64,000 nt of DNA from Comamonas sp. lk (GCF_900564145.1 NZ_UOOB01000001.1:3226754-3290753), one strand, 5' to 3'; counted from the first letter of the stretch, positions 13,271-21,949 are shown. Numbers and translations are program-made. Notes: generated by a model not told the origin, from the sequence alone.

Positions 13271-13420
13271 CAGCCCCTGGGGCCCGCAAGCTCAGTAAAC
13301 TGGCCCCTCAATGCAGGCTCCTCAATGCTGGCCATTCAATGCCTATTCCGGTGGAGCTGAGCACCTGCCCCATCTCAGCCGCCCTCGATCGTCGCTCTCT
13401 TGTCTGAAAGGTTTGCCGCC

Positions 13421-14068
13421 ATGACAGTCAAAGTTCTCTGCTTCGGTGTCTCGCTGGACGGCTACGCTGCCGGCCCCAACCAGGATCTGCAAAACCCCCT
13501 CGGCGTCGGCGGGCCGGCACTGATGGAGTGGTTCTTCCCCACCCAGGTCTTTCAGCGCATGCACGGGGGATCGCAGACCGGCGAGACGGGCGTGGACAAC
13601 CAGATGGCCGAACGCTCCTTCGAGAACATTGGCGCCTGGATTCTGGGGCGCAACATGTTCGGCCCCGTGCGCGGCCCCTGGCCGGACGAAAGCTGGAAAG
13701 GCTGGTGGGGCGACGAGCCGCCCTATCACGTGCCCACCTTCGTCCTCACGCACCACGCGCGGCCCGTGCTGCGCATGAAGGGCGGCACCGATTTTCACTT
13801 CGTCACGGAAGGAAGAGCCTCCGCACTGGCACAAGCCAAGGAGGCAGCGGGCGAGCGCGACATTCGCATCGGCGGCGGCACGGCCACCGTGCGGCAGTTC
13901 CTGCAAGCGCGGCTGATCGACGAGATGCACCTGGCCGTGCGGCCCGTGTTGATGGGGGCCGGCGAAAACCTATGGTACGGCCTGGACATGAAAGCGCTGG
14001 GCTACGAAGTCGCCGAAGTCATACAAGGCGAACGTGCCACCCATGTGATGGTGCGCAAACAAGCCTAG
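13421..14068 (+). CDS. Dihydrofolate reductase / RibD C-terminal family protein
   Basis: 215 residues. VLCFGVSLDGYAAGPNQDL at the N-terminus, GAWILGRNMFGPVRGPW, FVLTHHARP and GERDIRIGGGTATVRQFL with LAVRPVLMGAGENLW are the conserved blocks of RibD-C/DHFR-like NADPH reductases (YyaP/YwjB group). Substrate unknown; no riboflavin or folate genes are near. GAAAGG just upstream supports ATG 13421. Confidence 0.88.
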   Translation: MTVKVLCFGVSLDGYAAGPNQDLQNPLGVGGPALMEWFFPTQVFQRMHGGSQTGETGVDNQMAERSFENIGAWILGRNMFGPVRGPWPDESWKGWWGDEPPYHVPTFVLTHHARPVLRMKGGTDFHFVTEGRASALAQAKEAAGERDIRIGGGTATVRQFLQARLIDEMHLAVRPVLMGAGENLWYGLDMKALGYEVAEVIQGERATHVMVRKQA

Positions 14069-14178
14069 CGCCTGCTGTGATAGAAATGTTGTGCGGCCCC
14101 AGGTTCAGTACCGGGAGCCGCAGAGACGCTCCAACGCAAGTACTTCCCCCACTTCAACGTGAAAGCCCGCTACTCGCC

Positions 14179-14832
14179 ATGGAAAACTACCCCAAAGACA
14201 TCTACACCGAGCCCGAGCCCGATGTGAACACCCTGGCCAACCTGGGGCCCTTCACCGGCATGGCCGGCATCTGGACCGGCAAACGCGGGCTGGACATCAA
14301 CCCCAAGGCCGACGGCCCGGAAAAGCAGGCCTTCATCGAGCACATGGAATGCCAGCCCATCGATGCGCAAACCAACGGCCCCCAGCTCTTCTACGGCCTG
14401 CGCTACCACACGCGCATCGTCAAGCCCAACGACCCCGAAACCTATCACGACCAGGTCGGCTACTGGCTGTGGGAGCCGGCCACCGGCAACATCATCCAGA
14501 CCCTGACCATTCCGCGCGGGCAAACCGCCATGGCCACGGGAAACACCACGGCTGACGCCACCCAATTCACGCTCAAGGCCGTGCGCGGCTCCACCGTCAA
14601 CGGCATCTCAAGCAACCCGTTTCTGGAGCACGCCTTCAGAACCGATGCCTACACCATCACCGTCACCAAGAACGCAGACGGCACCTGGTCGTATGAGCAG
14701 GAAACCACGCTGACCATCCCCGGCCAGAGCGAGCCCTTTGCCCATACCGACCGCAACACCCTGCACAAGATCGGCGAGCCCACGCCCAACCCCACGGCGC
14801 TAGCAGCTGCCAAGGCTGAAACCACAGCCTGA
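14179..14832 (+). CDS. Nitrobindin-like heme-binding beta-barrel protein
   Basis: 217 residues. LGPFTGMAGIWTGKRGLDINPK resembles the FABP-like/THAP4 (nitrobindin) family start (L..l.GtW.G.G), followed by QLFYGLRYHTRIV, DQVGYWLWEPATGNIIQTLTIPRGQTAMATG and a C-terminal EQETTLTIPGQSEPFAHTDRNTL. The G.W.......IP.G pattern and the Glu/His-rich strand fit the ten-stranded barrel; heme ligation is inferred. Start ATG 14179; a long upstream reading of the same frame overlaps the reductase gene and is not coding. Confidence 0.85.
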   Translation: MENYPKDIYTEPEPDVNTLANLGPFTGMAGIWTGKRGLDINPKADGPEKQAFIEHMECQPIDAQTNGPQLFYGLRYHTRIVKPNDPETYHDQVGYWLWEPATGNIIQTLTIPRGQTAMATGNTTADATQFTLKAVRGSTVNGISSNPFLEHAFRTDAYTITVTKNADGTWSYEQETTLTIPGQSEPFAHTDRNTLHKIGEPTPNPTALAAAKAETTA

Positions 14833-14843
14833 GCGCACGCCAC

Positions 14844-15593
14844 ATGCCCGTCACCAAGCCCCAATCCGCGCGCACCGACTTTCCGTTCTACAACGGGCAG
14901 CCGGTCGCCCTATCGGGGCGTGACTGGGCTCTTATCCTGCTGGGGGTCGCGCTGGGCTTTGTCGCACTGCTGCTTCCATTCACTAATGCGGCGGCGCGGC
15001 TGACACCCGCCCTGCTCTTTCCGCTGGTGCCCTTGTTGGTACTGCGCGCCGTTGCCGGGCCCAGCTCTTGGCGGGCGCTCTTCAAACCCATTCGCCTGGG
15101 CGATATAGGTCTGGCACTGGGCATCGCACTGCTCAACATTGCCGTCAGCTTCACGGTCGCGTGGCTGGTCACCCTGCTATTCAGCACCAACGCCAACCCG
15201 GTCATGCAGTTGCTCAGTCAACAAAGCGCGGCCGACCGCAGTCTGTTCTTGCTAAGCACCATTCCCCAGCTGCTGGGCGAAGAAGTGCTGACCATACTCC
15301 CCCTTCTGGCCCTGCTCGCCTGGTTCCACGGCCGTTTGGGCTTTTCGCGCCGCAAATCGCTGGTGCTGGCCTGGCTGCTCTCGGCCCTGCCCTTTGCGCT
15401 GGTGCACCTGCCCACCTATCAATGGAATCTGGCGCAATGCCTGCTGATCATCGGCTCTGCAAGACTGGTGCTGAGCCTGGCCTACCTGCGCAGCAAAAAT
15501 CTGACCGTCGCTGCACTGGCGCATATCATGAATGACTGGCTCCTCTTCGGCATTGCAGCGCTGCTTGGCAGCTACGCTGCCAGCCATTCCTAA
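14844..15593 (+). CDS. CPBP family intramembrane glutamic endopeptidase
   Basis: 249 residues with about seven to eight membrane segments. The CPBP/Abi active-site motifs are present: IPQLLGEEVLTILPL (paired Glu), FALVHLPTY (His) and AALAHIMNDWLL (His with Asn). Bacterial members include bacteriocin-immunity and prenyl-protein-protease-like enzymes; the substrate here is unknown. It follows the nitrobindin-like gene after 11 bp and is probably cotranscribed. Confidence 0.88.
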   Translation: MPVTKPQSARTDFPFYNGQPVALSGRDWALILLGVALGFVALLLPFTNAAARLTPALLFPLVPLLVLRAVAGPSSWRALFKPIRLGDIGLALGIALLNIAVSFTVAWLVTLLFSTNANPVMQLLSQQSAADRSLFLLSTIPQLLGEEVLTILPLLALLAWFHGRLGFSRRKSLVLAWLLSALPFALVHLPTYQWNLAQCLLIIGSARLVLSLAYLRSKNLTVAALAHIMNDWLLFGIAALLGSYAASHS

Positions 15594-15626
15594 AGCATCC
15601 TCACTAGCCAACCTCAAGAGAACCGA

Positions 15627-16262
15627 ATGAAACGACTTCTGCCACTGCTCGTCACCACCGGCCTGCTGCTTGCTGGCGGTGCCATGGCCCAGGATCGCAC
15701 CGAGCGCATTGCGCTGGACGGCTCCTCCACTTCCGTGCGCGGCCAGATCAAAGGCAACGACGGCGTGCAATACCAGCTCGACACCCGGCCGCACCAGCAA
15801 CTCACCGTCAAACTTGCTAGCAGCAACGCCAGCAACTATTTGAACGTAGAAAAAGAAGGCTCGGCAGAAGCACTGTGCCAAGGCGCCATGACGGGCAATA
15901 TCTGCACCTTCCGCACCGAGCCCGGCGCCCGCTACCTTGTGGATGTTTACCTGATGCGCAACGCTGCCCGGCGCGGTGAAAGCGCCCGGTACACCCTCAC
16001 CGTAGAGCAAGACGCAGGCTACTCAGGGCAAGCAGCCCCGCCACCCGCAGCAGCTGCGGCCAACAACAACGCCGCCACCGATGCTGTGGCAGCCTGCAAA
16101 AGCGCCCTGGCCCTGAAAAGCGGCGTCAACACCGTCTTTGTGCTGCCCATCTCTCACGTGCCGGCTTTTGGCGGGTATGAAGTGTTTCTGAGCCTCAAGG
16201 GCGCCCAGTGGCTTTGCACCACTGACTCTCGCGGCAACGTCAACCGCCTTGAACAGCGCTAA
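15627..16262 (+). CDS. Secreted/periplasmic hypothetical protein
   Basis: 211 residues. Signal peptide of about 21 residues (LLLAGGAMA cut). Residues 25-130 look like a small beta-sandwich (FTSVRGQIKGNDGVQYQL-type strands, ARYLVDVYLMRNAARRGESARYTLTV), resembling pre-peptidase C-terminal or inhibitor-like folds. An Ala/Pro/Asn linker (about 137-150) leads to a C-terminal module with two Cys (AACKSALALKSGV, WLCTTDSRGNV). No family assigned with confidence. Confidence 0.75.
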   Translation: MKRLLPLLVTTGLLLAGGAMAQDRTERIALDGSSTSVRGQIKGNDGVQYQLDTRPHQQLTVKLASSNASNYLNVEKEGSAEALCQGAMTGNICTFRTEPGARYLVDVYLMRNAARRGESARYTLTVEQDAGYSGQAAPPPAAAAANNNAATDAVAACKSALALKSGVNTVFVLPISHVPAFGGYEVFLSLKGAQWLCTTDSRGNVNRLEQR

Positions 16263-16268
16263 CGCACC

Positions 16269-16303
16269 AAAGGCAATGTAGTTCTCTACATTGCCTTTTT
16301 CTT
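16269..16303 (+). terminator. Rho-independent terminator
   Basis: A perfect 13-bp stem (16269-16281 with 16286-16298), TTCT loop and TTTTTC tail begin 7 bp after the preceding stop codon. Confidence 0.9.
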
Positions 16304-16524
16304 TGCCTGATGGCTCTGGCCAAACACGCAGAAGGCACCCGCCGCATCGGCTAGCGCCCAATAACCGACACAACCTACAGCGCAGCCCCTAAGCCCTATC
16401 TACTCACGGCCAAGACCCCTACGCCTGTTACACAAACAGTTCGGTACAAAGAAGTTGCGATTGCAAAAGTATGTCAATCGATCTATCTCCACCGAATCAA
16501 TACGAACAAGCAGGAGTCTTGATC

Positions 16525-16836
16525 ATGAACAAACCCAACCTCACGAGCAAAAATCCCAACCGGGCCTACGTGCGCCTGCACAGCTACGTGATCAAACAGC
16601 ACCGTCTGTGGGATGACTTCGCCAGCGCGTACTGCGTGGTTCTGGACTCCTGGGACAGCGATGAGGCCAAACAATACGGGGTCAAGGTGCTAGACAGGAT
16701 TGGCAGACCTGCCGCCCTGGGCGACAAAATCCCCAACCAGATCACCTTCTCTTCGCGCAAAGCACCCGCCATGGCAGTCTGGACGGAAAGTTTTAACGAC
16801 GGCAAATTCAGCTGGCGCAATGTTTCTTGCCGCTAA
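16525..16836 (+). CDS. Hypothetical protein
   Basis: 103 residues, basic and soluble (SKNPNRAYVRLHSYVIKQHRLW, NQITFSSRKAPAMAVW). CAGGAG at 16511-16516 supports ATG 16525 rather than the ATG at 16471. I do not recognise a family. It is flanked by a terminator on each side and so forms its own transcription unit; 16304-16524 shows no other gene. Confidence 0.6.
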   Translation: MNKPNLTSKNPNRAYVRLHSYVIKQHRLWDDFASAYCVVLDSWDSDEAKQYGVKVLDRIGRPAALGDKIPNQITFSSRKAPAMAVWTESFNDGKFSWRNVSCR

Positions 16837-16893
16837 GGCATAACGCGGCGTAGGCACGCACCGGCCCAGAGCCATCTGAAGGCCGCCCCCAAC

Positions 16894-16928
16894 AAAAAGG
16901 CAATGCATTCAACTGCGTTGCCTTTTTG
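16894..16928 (+). terminator. Rho-independent terminator
   Basis: AAAAAGGCAATGCA (16894-16907) pairs with TGCGTTGCCTTTTT (16914-16927) with one wobble pair and a 6-nt loop. Confidence 0.8.
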
Positions 16929-17128
16929 GCTTTAGTCAATACATATTCCAGGCATCGAACCGGCGACTTTGGGCAAACTACTTGTAACTGGATCTCCAGA
17001 TAATGCCCGCCATGCAGTTTCTCTGTGCAAAGGCCATTGCGATGGGCCCAGATCGCGGAATTCCTCATATTGCCGCTGGCACAGCGTTGCGTTAGCCTGC
17101 TGGCTCCACTATTGCTCTGGAGCCACCT

Positions 17129-17809
17129 ATGTCCCGTCGTTTGGTTCTTTCCGCCAGCACCGCCGTTGCGGCTGTCGCCCTGATCGTTGGTTGCGGCGCC
17201 ATGGGGGCATCAAGCGGCAACCCCATGGGCTTCTTCATCACCAGCGCCAACCCCGGCAAAGGCGGCGACCTGGGCGGCCTGGCCGGTGCCGACCGCTACT
17301 GCCAATCGCTGGCTGCAAGCGTGGGCGCAGGTAACAAGACCTGGCGCGCCTACCTGAGCAACGCGGCCCTGAACGGACAACCGGCAGTCAATGCGCGCGA
17401 CCGCATCGGCAACGGCCCATGGCGCAACGCCAAGGGCGTGGTCATTGCCACCAGCGTGGCCGATCTGCACAGCGCCAATGCCAAGGTAGGCAAAGACACC
17501 TCGCTGACCGAGAAGGGCGAGGTCGTCTCCGGCTTTGGAGATGAGGTCAACCGCCACGACATCCTCACCGGCTCACGCCCTGACGGCACCCTGGCCGTGC
17601 CCGAGCCCGGCAAGGACACCACTTGCGGCAACTGGACCAAGAGCGATGGCGGCTCTGCCATCGTGGGCCACCACGACCACAAAGGTACCAACCCCGACCC
17701 TGTAGCCAACGCCTCCTGGAACTCATCCCACGGCACGCGCGGCTGCAGCGTGGACCAGCTCAAACTGAGCGGCAGCGCCGGGCTGATGTACTGCTTCGCA
17801 ACCAATTGA
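17129..17809 (+). CDS. Lectin-like putative lipoprotein
   Basis: 226 residues. The N-terminus (MSRRLVLSASTAVAAVALIVGC) is a lipoprotein signal with Cys22 as likely lipidation site. The remainder has GFFITSANPGKGGDLGGLAGADRYC, NKTWRAYLS and GTRGCSVDQLKLSGSAGLMYCFA. These are blocks seen in DUF1554/collectin-like extracellular modules with paired cysteines. I infer an envelope lipoprotein; ligand unknown. The gene has a UUCG hairpin just downstream. Confidence 0.75.
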   Translation: MSRRLVLSASTAVAAVALIVGCGAMGASSGNPMGFFITSANPGKGGDLGGLAGADRYCQSLAASVGAGNKTWRAYLSNAALNGQPAVNARDRIGNGPWRNAKGVVIATSVADLHSANAKVGKDTSLTEKGEVVSGFGDEVNRHDILTGSRPDGTLAVPEPGKDTTCGNWTKSDGGSAIVGHHDHKGTNPDPVANASWNSSHGTRGCSVDQLKLSGSAGLMYCFATN

Positions 17810-17822
17810 CTCGAATGAAAAT

Positions 17823-17838
17823 GCGGGCTTCGGCCCGC
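17823..17838 (+). terminator. UUCG-loop hairpin after the lipoprotein gene
   Basis: GCGGGC-TTCG-GCCCGC; no immediate T run, so terminator function is uncertain. Confidence 0.45.
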
Positions 17839-17890
17839 TCGGACTCAAGCAGGGCTTTTCTGCTTTCATTGAGCACGGCGATATAGGTCA

Positions 17891-17949
17891 GTGCGGCCAC
17901 TAGGTATACCCCACGGGATATCGCTATACGTATCTAGCACTTGGCCGCA
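17891..17949. repeat. Imperfect inverted repeat bordering the AT-rich island
   Basis: GTGCGGCCACTAGGTATA on the left faces TATACGTATCTAG...TGGCCGCA on the right (outer TGCGGCCA arms perfect). It lies in the gene-free stretch 17810-18137, at the point where base composition drops sharply. It may be a junction or recombination site; nothing else is seen in this gap. Confidence 0.4.
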
Positions 17950-18137
17950 TGAGCAGGGTGCCACACTGCCCATTCCGGCCAAAGCGAACCCTGATGAACA
18001 GCTCAAAAGCACTTAGTGATAAAAAATCCATCAGCTCACTACATTACTTTTAAATCTAAATATAATTTTTTCAAAATTTAAAAACTAAAACCACTGATTC
18101 AATACACGGAAGACAGCATCACGCTGATAACTGAGAA

Positions 18138-18740
18138 TTATTTCTTCAAATTGTTATCAACCACTACCGTAACACTTCGAGATTCTCCCCGAAAATCAGG
18201 ATCAACATACTTTTCTTTGTATTTTATGCGAGAATTACTCTTTGAGGCCATTCCATCAAGAACGCCTTTTTGCGGCATAGAAAAATTCACCACATAGATT
18301 CCATCCCCAGGAATTGGAACAATTGAAGAAAATTTTTTAACACTAAATGAAGTAACATGAGTTCTCAAGCTAACAACTTCTACGACATTATTTTCAGCGT
18401 CGACATGAAGAAATGTTGGAGTTAAGCTCAAAACATGAGAAAACTCTTTGTCATTAGCAGATCCGTTGAATTTAACAACTGAAATAGTTGATTCATCGAA
18501 ATTATAATGATAACCCTTTCTATCTACTCCACTGACTTCAACACCTATATCTAGATAGACTAAATTATTTAATTTCAATGGGTTAGCAGAAATTTTTATT
18601 TCAGATCCTGATAGATTTTTTCCTTCAGAATAAAAAGTGCTTATTGCCCAAAAACCAGCGGCAATAGATGCGATAACCACTACAATATTTTGAATTGAAG
18701 AAGTAACCTGCTCTAAGAGCGCCCAATTTATTTTTTTCAT
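18138..18740 (-). CDS. Hypothetical single-pass membrane protein of AT-rich pair
   Basis: 200 residues. One membrane segment near the N-terminus (about 14-36, TSSIQNIVVVIASIAAGFWA), then an all-beta looking extracytoplasmic or cytoplasmic domain with regular strands (NNLVYLDIGVEVSGV, GIYVVNFSMPQKGVLDGM, SRSVTVVVDNN). No recognised family. Codon usage is AT-rich and unlike its neighbours. It is 47 bp downstream of the nuclease-like gene on the same strand and probably cotranscribed. Confidence 0.65.
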   Translation of the reverse strand: MKKINWALLEQVTSSIQNIVVVIASIAAGFWAISTFYSEGKNLSGSEIKISANPLKLNNLVYLDIGVEVSGVDRKGYHYNFDESTISVVKFNGSANDKEFSHVLSLTPTFLHVDAENNVVEVVSLRTHVTSFSVKKFSSIVPIPGDGIYVVNFSMPQKGVLDGMASKSNSRIKYKEKYVDPDFRGESRSVTVVVDNNLKK

Positions 18741-18787
18741 TTTTTAAATAATAAAATATAATCTTGTGTATTTTTACAAAATATTTT

Positions 18788-19864
18788 TTAAGCAGAGAAC
18801 TCTTGCACATAGATAACCACATTACTCTGAGAAGACTCGACTAAATAATTGGCATACAGATTTTGCAAATTCAAATAATCAATAGCTTTCGATCCTATTT
18901 TCCCTTTATTAAAAAGATACTCGAACATTTCACTATTCAGGGAAACATCTTTTATTTTTTTATATTCTAGAATAGGTGTCCCACGCGACGTCTCTGTTTT
19001 GCATGACTCTATTCTACAAATGGGCAAGTGCTCGCCGCTGGAGAAGTACCTCTGATCGGTTTTCTGTAGTTTATCAGTAGGTCGCAGAAAAGCAGCACAA
19101 CATGGAAATCGATAGTCATTCTCTGACTCCGATTGATCGCAAATTCCGTTACAACACAAGAATTTTCTCAACCTTTCTATCTGATCCATCATTCTTCGAT
19201 CAGTTAATCGTAAAGTTTTATCACTCCAAATTTTATACTGCACAGCCACAATACTCACCGTACCGTCTAAGGGATTATGTCTCTCATATATTATGTCTGA
19301 GCCTGTGACATGCTCGGGAACATCTGGGTGAAGAACTCTGACACGCAATATATTGCTATCGGGCAACTCAAAATCGCGCCAGCCTTTACCCGATCTAATT
19401 GATGGAATATTCCTATCTACGTTGTACGCATCTCTGAAAATCAACTGATTTTCAGAGTGAGAGGCAGGTTTCATTTCCTGCTCTGCAGAAGCTAATTGTG
19501 CAAGCTTCTTCTTAAGTTGATCCACTCTTGCTCTATCGCTTCTATTCTTTTCTGCTATTGACAGCAAATCTTTTATTTCATTAATATCGATCTCTATAAG
19601 ATTAATTGGATCAACTACTTCATTTCTCTTTATTGTCAATAAAATAGCCCGCTGGCGATATTCTTTTGCAATATCACTTTCCCTGTCACGGCGCAAAACA
19701 CTCACATCCGGACCAAGCAACTCAGGATACAGCTCCCCACCAAAATTCAGCGCATTTTCATAAGAAGATTTTGTCATATCTCCTTTTGAGGCAATTCTAG
19801 TAATACCACGAAATGCATTAAGTGCAATCCATTCAGAATCAATTCGAGATACGGGCTCTTCCAT
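18788..19864 (-). CDS. Putative Mrr-like PD-(D/E)xK nuclease with Cys-rich insert
   Basis: 358 residues. Residues 100-130 form a coiled coil. At 189-211, GSDIIYERH...VAVQYK matches the D-x(n)-(E/Q)xK active-site spacing of restriction-endonuclease-like folds; the QxK variant is typical of Mrr-type nucleases (D190, Q209, K211). A basic helix follows (LTDRRMMDQIERLRKF). Seven cysteines (237, 238, 242, 255, 256, 283, 288) suggest a zinc-binding treble. Function is inferred from the motif only. AT-rich, with start ATG 19864 and no close neighbour upstream. Confidence 0.55.
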   Translation of the reverse strand: MEEPVSRIDSEWIALNAFRGITRIASKGDMTKSSYENALNFGGELYPELLGPDVSVLRRDRESDIAKEYRQRAILLTIKRNEVVDPINLIEIDINEIKDLLSIAEKNRSDRARVDQLKKKLAQLASAEQEMKPASHSENQLIFRDAYNVDRNIPSIRSGKGWRDFELPDSNILRVRVLHPDVPEHVTGSDIIYERHNPLDGTVSIVAVQYKIWSDKTLRLTDRRMMDQIERLRKFLCCNGICDQSESENDYRFPCCAAFLRPTDKLQKTDQRYFSSGEHLPICRIESCKTETSRGTPILEYKKIKDVSLNSEMFEYLFNKGKIGSKAIDYLNLQNLYANYLVESSQSNVVIYVQEFSA

Positions 19865-20060
19865 TAGTTAATCCTTCTTAAAAATAAAACAACCAACTTC
19901 TATAAATCACACTTCTATTTAAATTTTTCTGAAAATAATGGCTCTATTTAATATAGAGCACCCCACAATGTAACAAATTTATTCACGGACCGAGCTATCC
20001 AGCCCCCTCAAGCGCAAGTCATCGAATTCCATCTTCAGGAAACATCCTGTAAACTACGAG

Positions 20061-20137
20061 CACCTCGCAAGAGGTGGAGCGTAAGAACTCCTTAGGATCA
20101 GCGGGAGAACCGCACCCGATAGTTGGCGGTTTTTTTG
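20061..20137 (+). ncRNA. C4-like antisense RNA in the first Rha leader
   Basis: A GCAA-tetraloop hairpin (20061-20076), a second small hairpin with the loop GTAAGAAC, and an intrinsic terminator (stem 20108-20113/20126-20131, then T7) make a compact terminated RNA. TAGGATCAGC (20093-20102) is perfectly complementary to 20233-20242, and TAAGAAC (20082-20088) to 20244-20250, in the leader of the downstream Rha gene. This is the layout of the phage P1/P7 C4 RNA, which represses ant. The 5' end is approximate. Confidence 0.6.
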
Positions 20138-20181
20138 CGCCCGGACATTGCACGCCTGCACACTCGCAGGCCGTTGATTTA

Positions 20182-20324
20182 TGGCCGGGAGGGCGACGGA
20201 TACAAGACCCGCAAGGGGAAGAAGTCCGCCTAGCTGATCCTAGGTTCTTAACCTCCCGGCCACCTTATGGATGCGCGTAAGAACGCTCCATGAGGCATTG
20301 CAAGTCTCGATCAGGAGCGTTCTC
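20182..20324 (+). promoter_or_regulatory. Structured leader of Rha gene 1 with sequestered ribosome binding site
   Basis: TGGCCGGGAGG (20182-20192) pairs with 20252-20262, enclosing ACCC-GCAA-GGG and the C4 target. AGAACGCTCC (20280-20289) pairs perfectly with GGAGCGTTCT (20314-20323), which contains the Shine-Dalgarno. Translation should therefore depend on alternative folding. Confidence 0.6.
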
Positions 20325-21098
20325 ATGTCGCAATCCACTCTGGCTTTCTCGCCATCCGTCACCATCGTTGACGGCAAACCCACCACTCTCAGCACCGATC
20401 TGGCGCGCCACTTTGGCAAGCAGCATCGCAATGTGCTTCAAGCTATCGAGAATCTTCTGCTTCAGCTGGATGCAGACCATCTGCTGAATTTTCAGCAGAC
20501 GGTTGAAACCCGTGTCAATCCAAGCGGTGGAGCGCCGATTTCTACACCAGCCTACCGTCTGACCCGCGACGGCTTTACGCTGCTGGCCATGGGCTTTACC
20601 GGTAAAAAGGCGCTGGCCTTCAAGCTGGCCTATATCGACGCCTTTAACCGCATGGAGGACGCGCTGCACCAGCCTGCGGACACGCAGCGCATGGAGTTGG
20701 CCTTCTCTCTGGCCGCAGAGGCCGCGGCGCAGGTGCACCGCACGGTGTTCAATGCCGTGATGCAAGGCGATGCAGACGAATGGCAGCACAGCCGCTATCT
20801 GCTGAACCTGAATTACGACCGCCAAGGCCAGCCCACCCTGCCCCACGCAGAACCAATTGGTGCGGACCAGATGGTGGTCTCATTCAACAGCCTGCCGCAG
20901 CGCATTGCCGACGGCGAGATCATCAGCGCGACCGATGCGCAGCTGGCCACCCTGGCCACGGCCTGCACCCAGCGCCTGGCTCAACGCGCCCAGCACCGCG
21001 AAAAGCAGACCACCCTGCCGGTGTACGCCAAGCGGCCTGCCCAGTTGCCCGCCAACCAGCAGCCCGAACAGGGCATGCTGCGCATGACGTTCAAGTAG
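20325..21098 (+). CDS. Rha family phage regulatory protein (antirepressor type) 1
   Basis: 257 residues. VDGKPTTLSTDLARHFGKQHRNVLQAIENL and YRLTRDGFTLLAMGFTGKKALAFKLAYIDAFNRME are the conserved Rha/pRha domain (residues about 10-115), a DNA-binding module of temperate phages. The C-terminal part (VHRTVFNAVMQGDADEW...QLATLATACTQRLAQRAQHREKQ) is shared with the Rha gene at 43928-44725 and with the fragment at 62229. ATG 20325 follows AGGAG at 20313-20317. It stands alone outside the main prophage. Confidence 0.88.
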   Translation: MSQSTLAFSPSVTIVDGKPTTLSTDLARHFGKQHRNVLQAIENLLLQLDADHLLNFQQTVETRVNPSGGAPISTPAYRLTRDGFTLLAMGFTGKKALAFKLAYIDAFNRMEDALHQPADTQRMELAFSLAAEAAAQVHRTVFNAVMQGDADEWQHSRYLLNLNYDRQGQPTLPHAEPIGADQMVVSFNSLPQRIADGEIISATDAQLATLATACTQRLAQRAQHREKQTTLPVYAKRPAQLPANQQPEQGMLRMTFK

Positions 21099-21103
21099 TC
21101 TGC

Positions 21104-21150
21104 TTTTGATAGCTGCCAGCGCTTTGTGCATAAGCGCTAGCGGCCGTTTT
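21104..21150 (+). repeat. Comamonad hairpin repeat, copy 1
   Basis: TTTTGATAGCTGCCAGCGCTT-TGTGCAT-AAGCGCTAGCGGCC begins 5 bp after the Rha stop; AGCGCTT/AAGCGCT form the stem. Related copies lie at 43877-43923 and 62575-62620. Confidence 0.8.
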
Positions 21151-21302
21151 CATTTGAATTTCAAGCCTTTGATTTTCATCAAAAAACCGCTCTAATAGCC
21201 GCTTGGGGGTATTGCATTAGCCGCCCCGGGGTGTAAGCATGGGTTCGGCAATCGTTCAGATTCATTGACAACAACACGCGCTAGCGCGCCAGGAGGTTGG
21301 AT

Positions 21303-21752
21303 ATGTTCAAGCACATTTTGATTCCTACAGACGGCTCAAAACTCTCTGAGGCCGCTTTGCGCGCGGGCATTCAGCTGGCCAAGGAGCAAGGCGCCCAGGT
21401 GACGGCTCTGTATGTGATGCCGGACTACAGCGCAATGATTTACGGCGCCGAGGTGCTGACGGCATACAACGCATCCGAGTTTGACAAGAGCACCCAGAGG
21501 GAAGCCGACAAGGTGCTGCAAACGGCCATCGACATTGCCCAGGCCGAAGGCGTGCAGTGCAAGACGGCGCGGGTGACGAATGTCTCCGTGCATCTGGCCA
21601 TCGTCAAGCAGTCGCAAGACAGCCAGTGCGATCTGATCTGCATGGCATCGCACGGCCGCAAGGGCATTGCCGGCATTTTGCTGGGCAGCGAAACCCAGCG
21701 GGTGCTGGTGAACAGCAATATTCCGGTGCTGGTGCACCGCCCGCTGGCCTGA
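21303..21752 (+). CDS. Universal stress protein (UspA family)
   Basis: 149 residues: FKHILIPTDGSKLSEAALRAGIQLA at the start and DLICMASHGRKGIAGILLGSETQRVL near the end. The latter is the ATP-binding G-2x-G-9x-G(S) motif of Usp proteins that bind nucleotide. AGGAGG at 21291-21296 fixes ATG 21303. The middle (YVMPDYSAMIYGAEVLTAYNASE) is as in betaproteobacterial family members. Probably a host gene, monocistronic, with a terminator 55 bp downstream. Confidence 0.95.
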   Translation: MFKHILIPTDGSKLSEAALRAGIQLAKEQGAQVTALYVMPDYSAMIYGAEVLTAYNASEFDKSTQREADKVLQTAIDIAQAEGVQCKTARVTNVSVHLAIVKQSQDSQCDLICMASHGRKGIAGILLGSETQRVLVNSNIPVLVHRPLA

Positions 21753-21806
21753 CCTACGACAGCGCAGGCAGCGCGACCGGTTCACGGCCGCTCTCAAAAT
21801 GCAAGC

Positions 21807-21843
21807 AACGCCCCAGCGCCACAGTGCGTTGGGGCGTTTTTCT
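21807..21843 (+). terminator. Rho-independent terminator after the usp gene
   Basis: AACGCCCCAGCGC pairs with GCGTTGGGGCGTT (one wobble) around a 6-nt loop, followed by TTTTTC. Confidence 0.85.
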
Positions 21844-21949
21844 TGGGTGGGCCGTCGTGTAGCATGAGTGCATCAAATTGTGAACCGCTGGTTCCGCTTG
21901 TCACGCCGGCCCCGGCGTCTCTTGTTCATTGGGAAAGGTGAGAGAGCAG

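Noticed and set aside
16940..17000. tRNA-like T-arm (GGTTCGATGCC on the minus strand)
   Set aside because: No acceptor, D or anticodon arms can be drawn around it.
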